Positions 17,532-24,449 of a stretch of 40,668 nucleotides of DNA are shown here, in pieces (positions within the stretch are counted from its first letter, which is position 1; each line of letters opens with the position of its first letter). This DNA comes from Hungatella sp. (lineage in GTDB: Bacteria > Bacillota > Clostridia > Lachnospirales > Lachnospiraceae), in NCBI GenBank assembly GCA_022792815.1, contig JAAWBS010000032.1:1-40668 (forward strand), read 5' to 3'. The notes under the pieces are model-generated. The model did no database searches and had not been told where the DNA came from. It saw only the letters and a list, made by a program, of their open reading frames with translations. A program made the position numbers and the translations under genes.

Positions 17532-17543
17532 ATTTTAAGACAT
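17532..17543. repeat. Left target-site duplication of the 273-bp element
   Basis: ATTTTAAGACAT, identical to 17817-17828. Together they bracket the element exactly. Confidence 0.8.
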
Positions 17544-17816
17544 AGGCATTTGCGAAACTCAAAACTTGGCTGAATATTCTGACCATATGTTCCAGGAAAA
17601 GCCATTACACCATGGAGCTGAGACCATAAAAAACAGGAGGGCCCTCTGCCCGAGTGTTTTTTGTCCTACTTGGTTCAGCGGAAGTGCGCTGATGCGCACG
17701 CAGGTCATCAACCTGGCGGTTGGTGACATTTCTCAGTGGAATGCCCGGTGTACGAAGGCTTTGTATGGAATATATTATCAGAATATTCTCTCAACTTCGA
17801 CTTTCGCAATTACCTA
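17544..17816. mobile_element. 273-bp MITE-like element with about 38-bp inverted ends
   Basis: The left end AGGCATTTGCGAAACTC and the inverse of the right end (T)AGGTAATTGCGAAAGTC match in most positions. Similarity extends inward to GAATATTCTGA on both sides (about 38 bp, one gap). It is flanked by a perfect 12-bp direct repeat. No convincing reading frame lies inside. The interior folds strongly: GTGCGC/GCGCAC (17684-17699) with a TGAT loop, and GTCATCAACC/GGTTGGTGAC (17704-17727). It lies between uxaB's terminator and the deacetylase gene. A related 64-bp copy is at 3634-3697. It is probably moved in trans by a transposase elsewhere in the genome. Confidence 0.8.
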
Positions 17817-17828
17817 ATTTTAAGACAT
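17817..17828. repeat. Right target-site duplication of the 273-bp element
   Basis: ATTTTAAGACAT, a perfect copy of 17532-17543. Confidence 0.8.
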
Positions 17829-17860
17829 GTAAGAAAGAGCAACCTGCATGTGACAGAAAA

Positions 17861-17900
17861 GACGCCGCAAAACCATCTGATCGGATGATTCCGCGGCGCC
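17861..17900 (-). terminator. Rho-independent terminator of the tagaturonate reductase gene
   Basis: On the minus strand GGCGCCGC...GCGGCGTC (17893-17900 with 17861-17868) forms the base. GAATCATC/GATGGTTT extends it to a stem of about 17 bp with one mismatch, followed by TTTTCTG. Confidence 0.75.
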
Positions 17901-17923
17901 TCCTTCCCGCCGTCACCTGCGGG

Positions 17924-19258
17924 TCAGCTCAGCACAGCCTCATAAGCTTTGGCCATGCCTTCATTCTGAATCTTGTCATACCACTTGGACACCTCCGAAA
18001 GCAGGTCGGTCAGATCCTGTCCCCAGTACTCCGTCTTGGCCAGGATATCGGCCACAGAAGCGTCCTTCATAAACTTAACGATATCCTCGCCATCATTGGC
18101 CGCGTCCGTGCGATAGAAGGCGATGAGAGCCGCCAGAGAAAAGGTAAGGCCCTGGGGATACGTCCCAAATGCCTGCCTGTACTCCAGGATCGTCGGCAGT
18201 ACTCTTGCCTTAAACTTAGATACGGAGTTGAGCGCGATGGACAAAAGCAGGTGCTTGATAAAGGGATTGGAGAAACGCTCCAGGACAGCGGCTCCAAACT
18301 TCCGATTGTCTTCATTGTCACCGATGGTGGGAATGATCTCTTCAAAAATACATTTCTTGAGAAGGGCAGATACCTTCTCGTCCTTCAGGCATTCCCCTAC
18401 AGTCTCCAGGCCATAGAGGTGTGCTGCCAGCACCATAGAGGTGTGGGCGCCGTTTAAGATCCGTACCTTTCTCTTCTTATAGGGATCTACATCGTCCGTC
18501 CAGATCACATTAAATCCGGCTTTCTGAAGCGGCAGCTCCTCCTCATGATGGCCCTGGATCACCCACAGATGGAAGATCTCGGCCGTATCCATCATGTTGT
18601 CCTGCTCTCCGATGCGCTCACACAAAGCGGCGTGCTCGTCTCTGGGAAAGCCGGTCACGATGCGGTCCACCAGAGTGGAACAGAAATCATTCTCATGCTT
18701 CAGCCAGGTCTTAAACTCCTCACCCAGATTCCACAGATCCGCGTACTGGAGACAGCACTTCTCCAACTCCTCCCCGTTGTGGTCGATCAGCTCGCAGGAC
18801 AGGATGACAAATCCTTTCAGCCCCAGCTGAAATCTCTTATACAGAAGCTGGGTCAGCTTGCCCGGAAAGCTCTTGGCCGGCGCATCCTCGAACCGATTAT
18901 CTGCCACAAACTCGATGCCAGCCTCAGTGGTGTTGGACACTACAAAACGGATATCCGGGTTCTCGGCCAGAGCCATATAAGCCTCATGGTCCGTGTATGG
19001 ATTTACACAGCGGGAGATCACATCAATATGAGTGTGCTCGTCTACCACCTTCCCGTCGTCGATGCCTCTCAGAAACAGATTATACTGGCAATCCTGCTTC
19101 TCCAGCATCTCACACATCCCCCGCTCGATAGGCTGAACCACCACGACAGAACCGTCAAACAATCCCTGGTCTCTCATCTTCTGGAAGAAATAATCCACGA
19201 ATCCTCTCAAAAAACCGCCCTCGCCAAACTGGATTACTGTTTCATTTACCTTGCTCAT
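17924..19258 (-). CDS. uxaB: Tagaturonate reductase / mannitol dehydrogenase family oxidoreductase
   Basis: The 444-residue protein belongs to the long-chain mannitol dehydrogenase family. The N-terminal Rossmann start FGEGGFLRGFVDYF binds NAD(H). The catalytic region has the family Lys/Asn/His pattern in VRILNGAHTSMV near the middle. The closest recognisable match is UxaB, which reduces tagaturonate to altronate in galacturonate breakdown. A fructuronate or mannitol substrate cannot be excluded. It is monocistronic here, with a SigA promoter, a palindrome and an upstream cre site, so catabolite control and a specific regulator are likely. No other uronate gene is in the window. GGAGG precedes the ATG. 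Confidence 0.82.
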   Translation of the reverse strand: MSKVNETVIQFGEGGFLRGFVDYFFQKMRDQGLFDGSVVVVQPIERGMCEMLEKQDCQYNLFLRGIDDGKVVDEHTHIDVISRCVNPYTDHEAYMALAENPDIRFVVSNTTEAGIEFVADNRFEDAPAKSFPGKLTQLLYKRFQLGLKGFVILSCELIDHNGEELEKCCLQYADLWNLGEEFKTWLKHENDFCSTLVDRIVTGFPRDEHAALCERIGEQDNMMDTAEIFHLWVIQGHHEEELPLQKAGFNVIWTDDVDPYKKRKVRILNGAHTSMVLAAHLYGLETVGECLKDEKVSALLKKCIFEEIIPTIGDNEDNRKFGAAVLERFSNPFIKHLLLSIALNSVSKFKARVLPTILEYRQAFGTYPQGLTFSLAALIAFYRTDAANDGEDIVKFMKDASVADILAKTEYWGQDLTDLLSEVSKWYDKIQNEGMAKAYEAVLS

Positions 19259-19284
19259 GTTCCGGCAACCTCCATCTCTATAGT

Positions 19285-19298
19285 TGTAAGTACTTACA
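19285..19298. promoter_or_regulatory. 14-bp palindromic operator candidate in the uxaB leader
   Basis: TGTAAGTACTTACA is perfectly self-complementary and lies just downstream of the predicted uxaB start (near 19305), a position suited to a repressor. It has the same half-site pattern as the palindrome at 39654-39667. Confidence 0.55.
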
Positions 19299-19311
19299 TT
19301 CCTTTACAGTT

Positions 19312-19340
19312 ACTATACAACATTTCAAATCACATTGCAA
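19312..19340 (-). promoter_or_regulatory. SigA-type promoter of uxaB
   Basis: On the minus strand TTGCAA (19335-19340), 17 bp, TATAGT (19312-19317). The expected start is near 19305. Confidence 0.75.
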
Positions 19341-19348
19341 GAAGTTTT

Positions 19349-19362
19349 TGAAAGCGCTTACA
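19349..19362. promoter_or_regulatory. CcpA cre site upstream of uxaB
   Basis: TGAAAGCGCTTACA fits the Firmicutes cre consensus TGwAAnCGnTwnCA at every fixed position. It lies 8 bp upstream of the uxaB -35 and about 24 bp from the divergent cold-shock gene's -35. CcpA with HPr-Ser-P binds such sites to link sugar-acid use to glucose supply. At about -50 it could repress or activate. Confidence 0.7.
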
Positions 19363-19385
19363 AAAATTATTTTATATAGGAACAC

Positions 19386-19414
19386 TTGACATATTCCGAT
19401 TTAAGTGTTATAGT
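19386..19414 (+). promoter_or_regulatory. SigA-type promoter of the cold-shock gene
   Basis: TTGACA (19386-19391), 17 bp, TATAGT (19409-19414): nearly perfect. The start near 19421 gives a leader of about 116 nt. Confidence 0.85.
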
Positions 19415-19443
19415 TACAATGTATTTTGAATGAACTTTTGATT

Positions 19444-19500
19444 CACATATTTTTGTAAGTCATTTGTTTTCAGATGATTTACAAAAATATGTGATTTTTT
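19444..19500 (+). promoter_or_regulatory. 23-bp leader hairpin with U-run before the cold-shock gene
   Basis: CACATATTTTTGTAAGTCAT... (19444-19466) pairs with 19471-19493 over 23 bp. The only deviations are two G-U pairs, and the loop is TTTT. ATTTTTT follows at once. In shape it is a Rho-independent terminator placed inside the leader, 43 nt before the coding start, and AU-rich so its stability depends on temperature. It may be an attenuator or RNA thermometer. Confidence 0.65.
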
Positions 19501-19536
19501 CATGATAAATGCGATTATTTTATAGGAGGTGCCATC

Positions 19537-19743
19537 ATGAATAAGGGTACAGTTAAGTGGTTTAACGCAACAAAAGGTTATGGCTTCATCACCAACGACG
19601 AGACAGGAGAGGAAGTATTCGTACATTTTTCCGGTATTGTAGCTGATGGCTACAAGACTCTCGAAGATGGTCAGAAGGTTACCTTCGATATGGCCGAAGG
19701 CAACCGCGGCATGCAGGCTGTGAATGTCTGTGCAGCGAAGTAG
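19537..19743 (+). CDS. Cold-shock protein (CspA family)
   Basis: 68 residues, full length for a Csp. The OB-fold RNA-binding motifs are present: KGYGFIT (RNP1) and VFVHF (RNP2), plus the start [10 protein letters not shown]. Csp proteins bind single-stranded RNA and act as RNA chaperones in the cytoplasm. AGGAGGT lies 7 nt before the ATG. It is a single-gene unit with a strong promoter, a hairpin leader and a strong terminator. It may be cold-induced, as for other family members with long leaders. Confidence 0.96.
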   Translation: MNKGTVKWFNATKGYGFITNDETGEEVFVHFSGIVADGYKTLEDGQKVTFDMAEGNRGMQAVNVCAAK

Positions 19744-19752
19744 CGTGACCAG

Positions 19753-19783
19753 AAGGACAGCCCCTTTGCGGGCTGTCCTTTTT
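19753..19783 (+). terminator. Rho-independent terminator of the cold-shock gene
   Basis: AAGGACAGCCC (19753-19763) and GGGCTGTCCTT (19770-19780) with TTTTT after the stem. Confidence 0.9.
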
Positions 19784-19923
19784 ACGTGGGGCCGGACTGC
19801 GGCAGAGGTCCTGTTTCGCCTGCGGCGGGCGGCTTTGGCGGCATGCATGATCCCCCTCCGTTGCAGGGCGGTTTGAGCAGGGCCGTTTACTTTATGTGTG
19901 TATAGACTTTGTAAAAAATGTCA

Positions 19924-19960
19924 AAAGCCCCTGCATCCGTTTCGGGATACAGGGGCTTTT
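19924..19960. terminator. Bidirectional terminator at the end of rplL
   Basis: GCCCCTGCATCC and GGATACAGGGGC form a 12-bp stem (one G-U/A-C site) around GTTTCG. It has A-runs on the left and T-runs on the right, so it works on both strands. It ends the rplJ-rplL transcript. Confidence 0.85.
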
Positions 19961-19978
19961 TTGTACAGACAAAAATTC

Positions 19979-20353
19979 TTACTTCAGAGTAACCTTTGCG
20001 CCTTCTGCCTCTAACTTGGTCTTCAGATCCTCGGCCTCCTCCTTGGAAACGCCGGTCTTCACTGCCTTCGGAGCGCTGTCTACTACTTCCTTTGCCTCCT
20101 TCAGGCCAAGGCCGGTAGCTTCGCGGACAACCTTGATTACCTTTACCTTGTTGGGGCCAACGTCGGTCAGCTCAACATCGAACTCAGTCTTCTCTTCCTC
20201 TGCCGGTCCTGCTGCGCCTGCTGCTGCAACCACTACGCCTGCTGCTGCGGATACGCCGAACTCTTCCTCACATGCCTTTACTAACTCATTGAGCTCTAAA
20301 ACAGATAATTCCTTGATAGCTTCGATAAACTCTGCAGTTGTTAACTTTGCCAT
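19979..20353 (-). CDS. rplL: 50S ribosomal protein L7/L12
   Basis: 124 residues. An N-terminal dimerisation domain, an Ala/Gly-rich hinge (about 40-52) and the C-terminal factor-binding domain ([21 protein letters not shown]) are all present. L7/L12 dimers form the ribosomal stalk that recruits translation factors. It is transcribed with rplJ after an unusually long 184-bp gap, which may give extra secondary structure or a separate ribosome loading site. GGAGG precedes the ATG. Confidence 0.98.
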   Translation of the reverse strand: MAKLTTAEFIEAIKELSVLELNELVKACEEEFGVSAAAGVVVAAAGAAGPAEEEKTEFDVELTDVGPNKVKVIKVVREATGLGLKEAKEVVDSAPKAVKTGVSKEEAEDLKTKLEAEGAKVTLK

Positions 20354-20537
20354 GATAAATACCTCCGTGTATGATTTTTAATTTGTTTCTTAGTTTGTTC
20401 AGAAAAATAACATCCGTTTCGTCCCGCTGCTTTTTTAAGGGGAAGTTCGACTCCCTCCGGTCGCCGAACGACTGATTTTCTAATGACTCTCAGCACCCTT
20501 TCAGGGCACTGCTCGTCAAGAAAATCATGCCAGAAAA

Positions 20538-21029
20538 TCATGCCTCTGCTTTTGCTTCGGCGATCTGGTTGAGAACGCGGGCCAGATTGGTGATCGGGGA
20601 CTGGATGCTTCCCAGCAGCTTGCCGAGAAGTTCCTCTCTGGACGGAATCGTGGCGATCACCTGCATACCCTTTGCGTCGTAGTAGGTGTCTTCTACGATA
20701 CCGCCTTTAATCTCCAGCTTCGGAGCCGTCTTTGCGAAATTAGCGATGAGCCTTGCCGGTGCAGTGGCATCTGTCTTGGAGATCGCCAGCGCTGTAGGTC
20801 CCTCCAGATTAGGCTCCAATGCCTCAAAGGGAGTTCCCTTTGCAGCAAACCGGATCATGGTGTTCTTGTACACCTTATATGTGACTCCCGCTTCTCTCAG
20901 CTGCTTACGCAGAACGGTATCCTGCTCCACAGTCAATCCGCGGTAATCGACAACCACCGCTGTCTGAGCACCGTCAAAAAGTTCAGCAATCTCAGCTACG
21001 ATCGGCTGTTTTAACTCAACTTTTGCCAT
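20538..21029 (-). CDS. rplJ: 50S ribosomal protein L10
   Basis: 163 residues, typical length. L10 binds 23S rRNA and carries the L7/L12 dimers through its C-terminal helix. The N-terminal segment (VVDYRGLTVEQDTVLRKQLR) is conserved. AGGAGG precedes the ATG at 21029. A typical L10 leader and attenuator lie upstream, so L10 with L12 probably represses its own synthesis. Confidence 0.98.
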   Translation of the reverse strand: MAKVELKQPIVAEIAELFDGAQTAVVVDYRGLTVEQDTVLRKQLREAGVTYKVYKNTMIRFAAKGTPFEALEPNLEGPTALAISKTDATAPARLIANFAKTAPKLEIKGGIVEDTYYDAKGMQVIATIPSREELLGKLLGSIQSPITNLARVLNQIAEAKAEA

Positions 21030-21115
21030 GAATGTTTACCTCCTTGTTTAGTCTCTGTATTGAAAGCTTCTGTCCGGATGACTTTTTGTTCTATAGGACA
21101 AACTTTCCTGTAGAA

Positions 21116-21149
21116 TAAAAAGTCTCTCTGCCTTAAGACAGAGAGACTT
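21116..21149 (-). terminator. Attenuator terminator in the rplJ leader
   Basis: On the minus strand AAGTCTCTCTGTC and GGCAGAGAGACTT form a 13-bp stem with a UUAA loop followed by TTTTATT. It lies between the L10 leader and the rplJ start, so it can end the leader transcript early. Confidence 0.85.
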
Positions 21150-21290
21150 ACAAGATCAATGATAAAAAATCCTGTACTGTCCTCGGCAGGTGTGTTCTGC
21201 TTATGCCCTGGGGCACCTGCTGTCTTCGGCAATCAATACGGTATGGCTTTGCCGGATCAATCCGGCAGTCTGGCCGCACACGAATGTGCT
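21150..21290 (-). promoter_or_regulatory. Ribosomal L10 leader RNA
   Basis: The leader carries the features of the Firmicutes L10 leader: a stem closed by GCAGGTG/CACCTGC enclosing CATAAGCAGAACA, flanked by GACAGC and GAGGACAG, plus an upstream GCCGGATTGATCCGGC hairpin. L10-L12 binding to this element is known in Bacillus to lower expression of rplJ-rplL. Confidence 0.8.
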
Positions 21291-21295
21291 TCCAT

Positions 21296-21325
21296 AGTCT
21301 AACATAAATCTATAGGGATTGTCAA
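21296..21325 (-). promoter_or_regulatory. SigA-type promoter of rplJ-rplL
   Basis: On the minus strand TTGACA (21320-21325), 18 bp, TAGACT (21296-21301) with a TG extension. It begins within 25 bp of the rplA stop codon, so rplJ-rplL can be transcribed separately from rplK-rplA. Confidence 0.8.
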
Positions 21326-21348
21326 CACCAAAATAACCGACTCCCGGA

Positions 21349-22044
21349 TTAGTTGGTTAACTTAACCACGTTCAGCTTCACGCCGGGTCCCATGGTGGAA
21401 GTCATGGTAACACTCTTTAAGTAAACGCCTTTTAAGGTGCTTGGTCTCGCTTTGATGATGGCATCCATAAGCGTCTGGAAGTTGTCCGCCAACTGTTCGT
21501 CTGTAAAAGAAACTTTTCCCACTGGCACATGGATAATGTTTGTCTTGTCAAGCCTGTATTCGATCTTACCTGCTTTGATATCTTTGATGGCCTTGGTCAC
21601 ATCCATGGTTACGGTACCGGCCTTGGGGTTGGGCATGAGGCCCTTGGGTCCGAGCACACGGCCCAGACGTCCCACGACGCCCATCATGTCCGGGGTAGCC
21701 ACAACCACGTCGAAATCCAGCCAGCCCTCGTTCTGGATCTTCGGAATCAGCTCCTCGGCGCCTACGAAGTCAGCTCCTGCCGCCTCTGCCTCATCTGCCT
21801 TGGGTCCCTTTGCGAATACCAGGATCCGAACAGTCTTGCCGGTTCCGTGAGGCAGAACTACGGCTCCACGGATCTGCTGGTCCGCGTGACGTCCGTCACA
21901 GCCGGTTCTGATATGAACTTCAACGGTCTCATCAAACTTTGCAACAGCAGTCTTCTTAACCAGAGCGATGGCATCTGCTGTGTCATAAAGAGCAGTACGG
22001 TCCACTAATTTAGCAGCCTCTGCGTATTTTTTTCCTCTTTTCAT
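21349..22044 (-). CDS. rplA: 50S ribosomal protein L1
   Basis: 231 residues, standard. It binds 23S rRNA at the mobile L1 stalk and its own mRNA. The start [17 protein letters not shown] and the [10 protein letters not shown] end are family-typical. It follows rplK by 57 bp in the rpmG-secE-nusG-rplK-rplA unit. A weak AACC/GGTT hairpin follows the stop. Confidence 0.98.
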   Translation of the reverse strand: MKRGKKYAEAAKLVDRTALYDTADAIALVKKTAVAKFDETVEVHIRTGCDGRHADQQIRGAVVLPHGTGKTVRILVFAKGPKADEAEAAGADFVGAEELIPKIQNEGWLDFDVVVATPDMMGVVGRLGRVLGPKGLMPNPKAGTVTMDVTKAIKDIKAGKIEYRLDKTNIIHVPVGKVSFTDEQLADNFQTLMDAIIKARPSTLKGVYLKSVTMTSTMGPGVKLNVVKLTN

Positions 22045-22101
22045 TCTAATAACCTCCTAGTGGTGTTGTCGGGGATTGCCCTCCCACGGTCTAAATCCGC
22101 C

Positions 22102-22527
22102 TTATTCCTCAACGGTGATACCCATACTCCTTGCGGTACCTGCGATCATGCTCATGGCTGCTTCCAGACTTGCGGCATTTAAGTCAGGCATCTTCAGCTC
22201 GGCGATCTTCTGGATTTCTGCCTTGGAGATGCTTGCCACCTTTGTCTTGTTGGGAGCCGCGGAGCCGGATTTGATCTTGCAGGCCTTCTTTAACAGTACG
22301 GCTGCCGGCGGAGTCTTGGTTATAAAGCTGAAGCTTCTGTCTGCATAGACAGTGATAACTACAGGAATGATCATGTCGCCCTGATCGGCTGTCCTGGCGT
22401 TGAACTCCTTGGTGAACTGAACGATGTTCACACCGTGCTGTCCAAGCGCCGGACCAACTGGCGGAGCCGGTGTAGCCTTTCCTGCTGGAATCTGCAATTT
22501 GATATAACCTGTTACTTTCTTTGCCAT
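22102..22527 (-). CDS. rplK: 50S ribosomal protein L11
   Basis: 141 residues from ATG at 22527, which has GGAGGT upstream; the open frame extends further without a better start. L11 is a GTPase-centre protein also needed for RelA-type stringent signalling. The start [19 protein letters not shown] with its proline-rich [13 protein letters not shown] segment is diagnostic. Confidence 0.98.
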   Translation of the reverse strand: MAKKVTGYIKLQIPAGKATPAPPVGPALGQHGVNIVQFTKEFNARTADQGDMIIPVVITVYADRSFSFITKTPPAAVLLKKACKIKSGSAAPNKTKVASISKAEIQKIAELKMPDLNAASLEAAMSMIAGTARSMGITVEE

Positions 22528-22591
22528 AATTAGGCACCTCCTAAATAATGTGGTAATGTCGGGGGATGTCCCTCCCACTTGTTCCTTTCAG

Positions 22592-23107
22592 TTACATTTT
22601 CTTCACTTCTTTGAATGCAAGTTCAACCGGCGTCTCACGGCCGAACATCTCGACATTGATGGTGACAGTCTTCTTGCTTTCGTTGATGGACTTGATGGCA
22701 CCAACGGTATCCTTCCACGCACCGGCAGTGACTACCACCGTGTCGCCCTCTTCAAAGCCTACGACTACATCCGGAGTCTTAAATCCAAGACCGGCCATCT
22801 CCTCCTCGGAGAGCGGAACCGGCTTGGAGCCCGGTCCTACAAACCCGGTGACGCCGCGGGTGTTGCGCACCACGTACCATGTGTCGTCATTCATAACCAT
22901 ATGAATGAGCACATAGCCGGGGAACAGCTTCTTGTCCGCCGCCTTCTCCACTCCGTTTTTAATCTCAACCACAGACTGCATGGGAACGGAGACCTCCAGG
23001 ATCTGGTCCTGTAAATTCCGGTTCTCAATGGTCTTTTCAATATCGACTTTTACTTTGTTTTCATAGCCTGAATAGGTATGGACTACATACCAGTTTGCCT
23101 CTGCCAT
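22592..23107 (-). CDS. nusG: Transcription termination/antitermination factor NusG
   Basis: 171 residues from ATG at 23107, preceded by AAAGG. A GTG nine bases earlier was rejected. The NGN domain (WYVVHTYSGYENKV) and the KOW domain near the end (FEEGDTVVVTAGAWKDTVG) are present. NusG binds RNA polymerase and couples it to Rho or the ribosome. Its place between secE and rplK is the common bacterial order. Confidence 0.97.
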   Translation of the reverse strand: MAEANWYVVHTYSGYENKVKVDIEKTIENRNLQDQILEVSVPMQSVVEIKNGVEKAADKKLFPGYVLIHMVMNDDTWYVVRNTRGVTGFVGPGSKPVPLSEEEMAGLGFKTPDVVVGFEEGDTVVVTAGAWKDTVGAIKSINESKKTVTINVEMFGRETPVELAFKEVKKM

Positions 23108-23127
23108 ACGATTCACCTTTGCCCTTA

Positions 23128-23340
23128 TTATAAAATGAAACTGAGACCGAATTTAATAATCAGATCCATGAGTGCAATGATCAACCCCAGTGCGACCGAG
23201 CATGCAAGCACGGCAGCTGTCTGCTTGCCCACTGTCTCCTTGTCAGGCCAGATGACTTTGTTGAACTCAAGCTTAAGCCCCTTGAAAAAGCTTTTATTCT
23301 TTGTCTTAGGCGCTTTCTCTTTCCCTGCTGCTTCTGCCAT
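23128..23340 (-). CDS. secE: Preprotein translocase subunit SecE
   Basis: 70 residues from ATG at 23340 with AAGGA upstream; the longer frame has no better start. A charged N-terminus precedes the amphipathic helix FKGLKLEFNKVIWPDKE and one membrane helix (about 42-65). This is the short Gram-positive SecE. It stabilises SecY in the Sec channel. Confidence 0.95.
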   Translation of the reverse strand: MAEAAGKEKAPKTKNKSFFKGLKLEFNKVIWPDKETVGKQTAAVLACSVALGLIIALMDLIIKFGLSFIL

Positions 23341-23366
23341 AATCTCACGTCCTTTACTAAATCTGA

Positions 23367-23516
23367 TTACTTCGTTTCCTTGTGCAAAGTATGCTTTCTG
23401 CAGAATCTGCAATACTTCTTGGTTTCCATTCTGTCAGGATGAGTCTTCTTATCCTTCGTCATGTTGTAATTACGTTGTTTGCAGTCTGTACATGCCAGTG
23501 TAATCCTTGTACGCAC
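23367..23516 (-). CDS. rpmG: 50S ribosomal protein L33
   Basis: 49 residues starting with GTG at 23516 behind GGAGGT 7 nt upstream. It is too short for usual gene tracks. The protein reads [17 protein letters not shown] at the start and has two CxxC pairs (CTDC, CRFC), so it is the zinc-containing form. It is the first gene after a strong promoter and lies 26 bp before secE. Confidence 0.95.
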   Translation of the reverse strand: MRTRITLACTDCKQRNYNMTKDKKTHPDRMETKKYCRFCRKHTLHKETK

Positions 23517-23643
23517 AACTTCCACCTCCATTTATCAATTTCGTTGTTTGTGCGGCCTTTTTCTCTGTGGTCAAGCACCCTTTAGAGGAGAAGGGCAATT
23601 TTGCGCATAAAAAAAAGACCTTGTTTCTTCCATTCGCCCGTTT

Positions 23644-23672
23644 ACTATACCACAGATAGAAAGAAACGTCAA
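23644..23672 (-). promoter_or_regulatory. SigA-type promoter of the rpmG-secE-nusG-rplK-rplA operon
   Basis: On the minus strand TTGACG (23667-23672), 17 bp, TATAGT (23644-23649). The start is near 23637, giving a leader of about 120 nt before rpmG. Confidence 0.8.
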
Positions 23673-23690
23673 TCTTTTTCTGAAAGCTGT

Positions 23691-24449
23691 TCAGCTGTTA
23701 TGGCCGATGCACAGAGTCAGTCCGTAGATCTTCTCCACTCCCATGGAACGCAGGGCCCTGGCGCAGGCCTCCATAGTGCTGCCTGTGGTGTAGATGTCAT
23801 CGACCAGCAGAACCGTCCTCACCTCCTCCGGCAGCACACCGGGGACAAAGGCCTTCTGCAGATTCTTGAGCCGCTCCTCCTGGTTCAGCTGTTTCTGGGG
23901 CAATGTCTTCTTATCCCGTCTCAGGGCATCCGGATATACGGGAATCCCGAGCCCTGCCCCGATGCGGTCGGCCAGAAGTTCTGCCTGGTTAAATCCCCGG
24001 CTGCGCCTTCTAGACGGATGGATGGGCACGGGAACTAAGGCGTCCGCCTCCATCCTTCGGATAGCCTTCCCAAAGCGCAGACACACGGCCTCGGCGTAGA
24101 AGTCCAGATACTCCCGGCGGCCTTTGTATTTGACGGCTGACATGGAGCGGCTGGCAGTGTCGTTGTAGTTGAGCAGAGCCAGATTTCTCTCAAAGGTTCT
24201 CTGGCGGCGCACACAGTCGGGACAGTACTCGATCCGCTGGGACTCCACCTCTTTTCCGCATCGCTTGCAGACAGGCTGACGGACCACGGACAGTTCCTTT
24301 ACACAGCCCGGACAGATCATCTCCCCGAAAGGACGCACCACGTCCCCGCACACGGGACAGCGCCTGGGAAACAAAAGATCGACCGCCGTCTCCCTCACCC
24401 GCTTCAGCACTCCTCCTGTCACAGCCCCTCTCTCCTCTCCTTCTCTCAT
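23691..24449 (-). CDS. comFC: ComF family phosphoribosyltransferase-like protein
   Basis: 252 residues. Four CxxC pairs in the first third (CPVCGDVV, CPGC, CKRCG, CPDC) form zinc fingers. The PRPP-binding loop VLLVDDIYTTGST lies near residue 218. ComFC is needed for DNA uptake in Bacillus and may act in DNA repair or recombination elsewhere. Its start overlaps the recD2 stop (ATGA), so the two are translationally coupled. The partner ComFA is not seen. Confidence 0.9.
   Translation of the reverse strand: MREGEERGAVTGGVLKRVRETAVDLLFPRRCPVCGDVVRPFGEMICPGCVKELSVVRQPVCKRCGKEVESQRIEYCPDCVRRQRTFERNLALLNYNDTASRSMSAVKYKGRREYLDFYAEAVCLRFGKAIRRMEADALVPVPIHPSRRRSRGFNQAELLADRIGAGLGIPVYPDALRRDKKTLPQKQLNQEERLKNLQKAFVPGVLPEEVRTVLLVDDIYTTGSTMEACARALRSMGVEKIYGLTLCIGHNS

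Noticed and set aside
17441..17605. Longer N-terminus for the polysaccharide deacetylase (297 residues).
   Set aside because: The added part comes mostly from the inserted element, has no ribosome site, and would put a non-hydrophobic extension before the membrane anchor.
20400..20480. tRNA-like T-arm (AAGTTCGACTCCC) in the rplJ-rplL gap.
   Set aside because: The loop has the wrong size and no anticodon or D-arm could be found on either strand.
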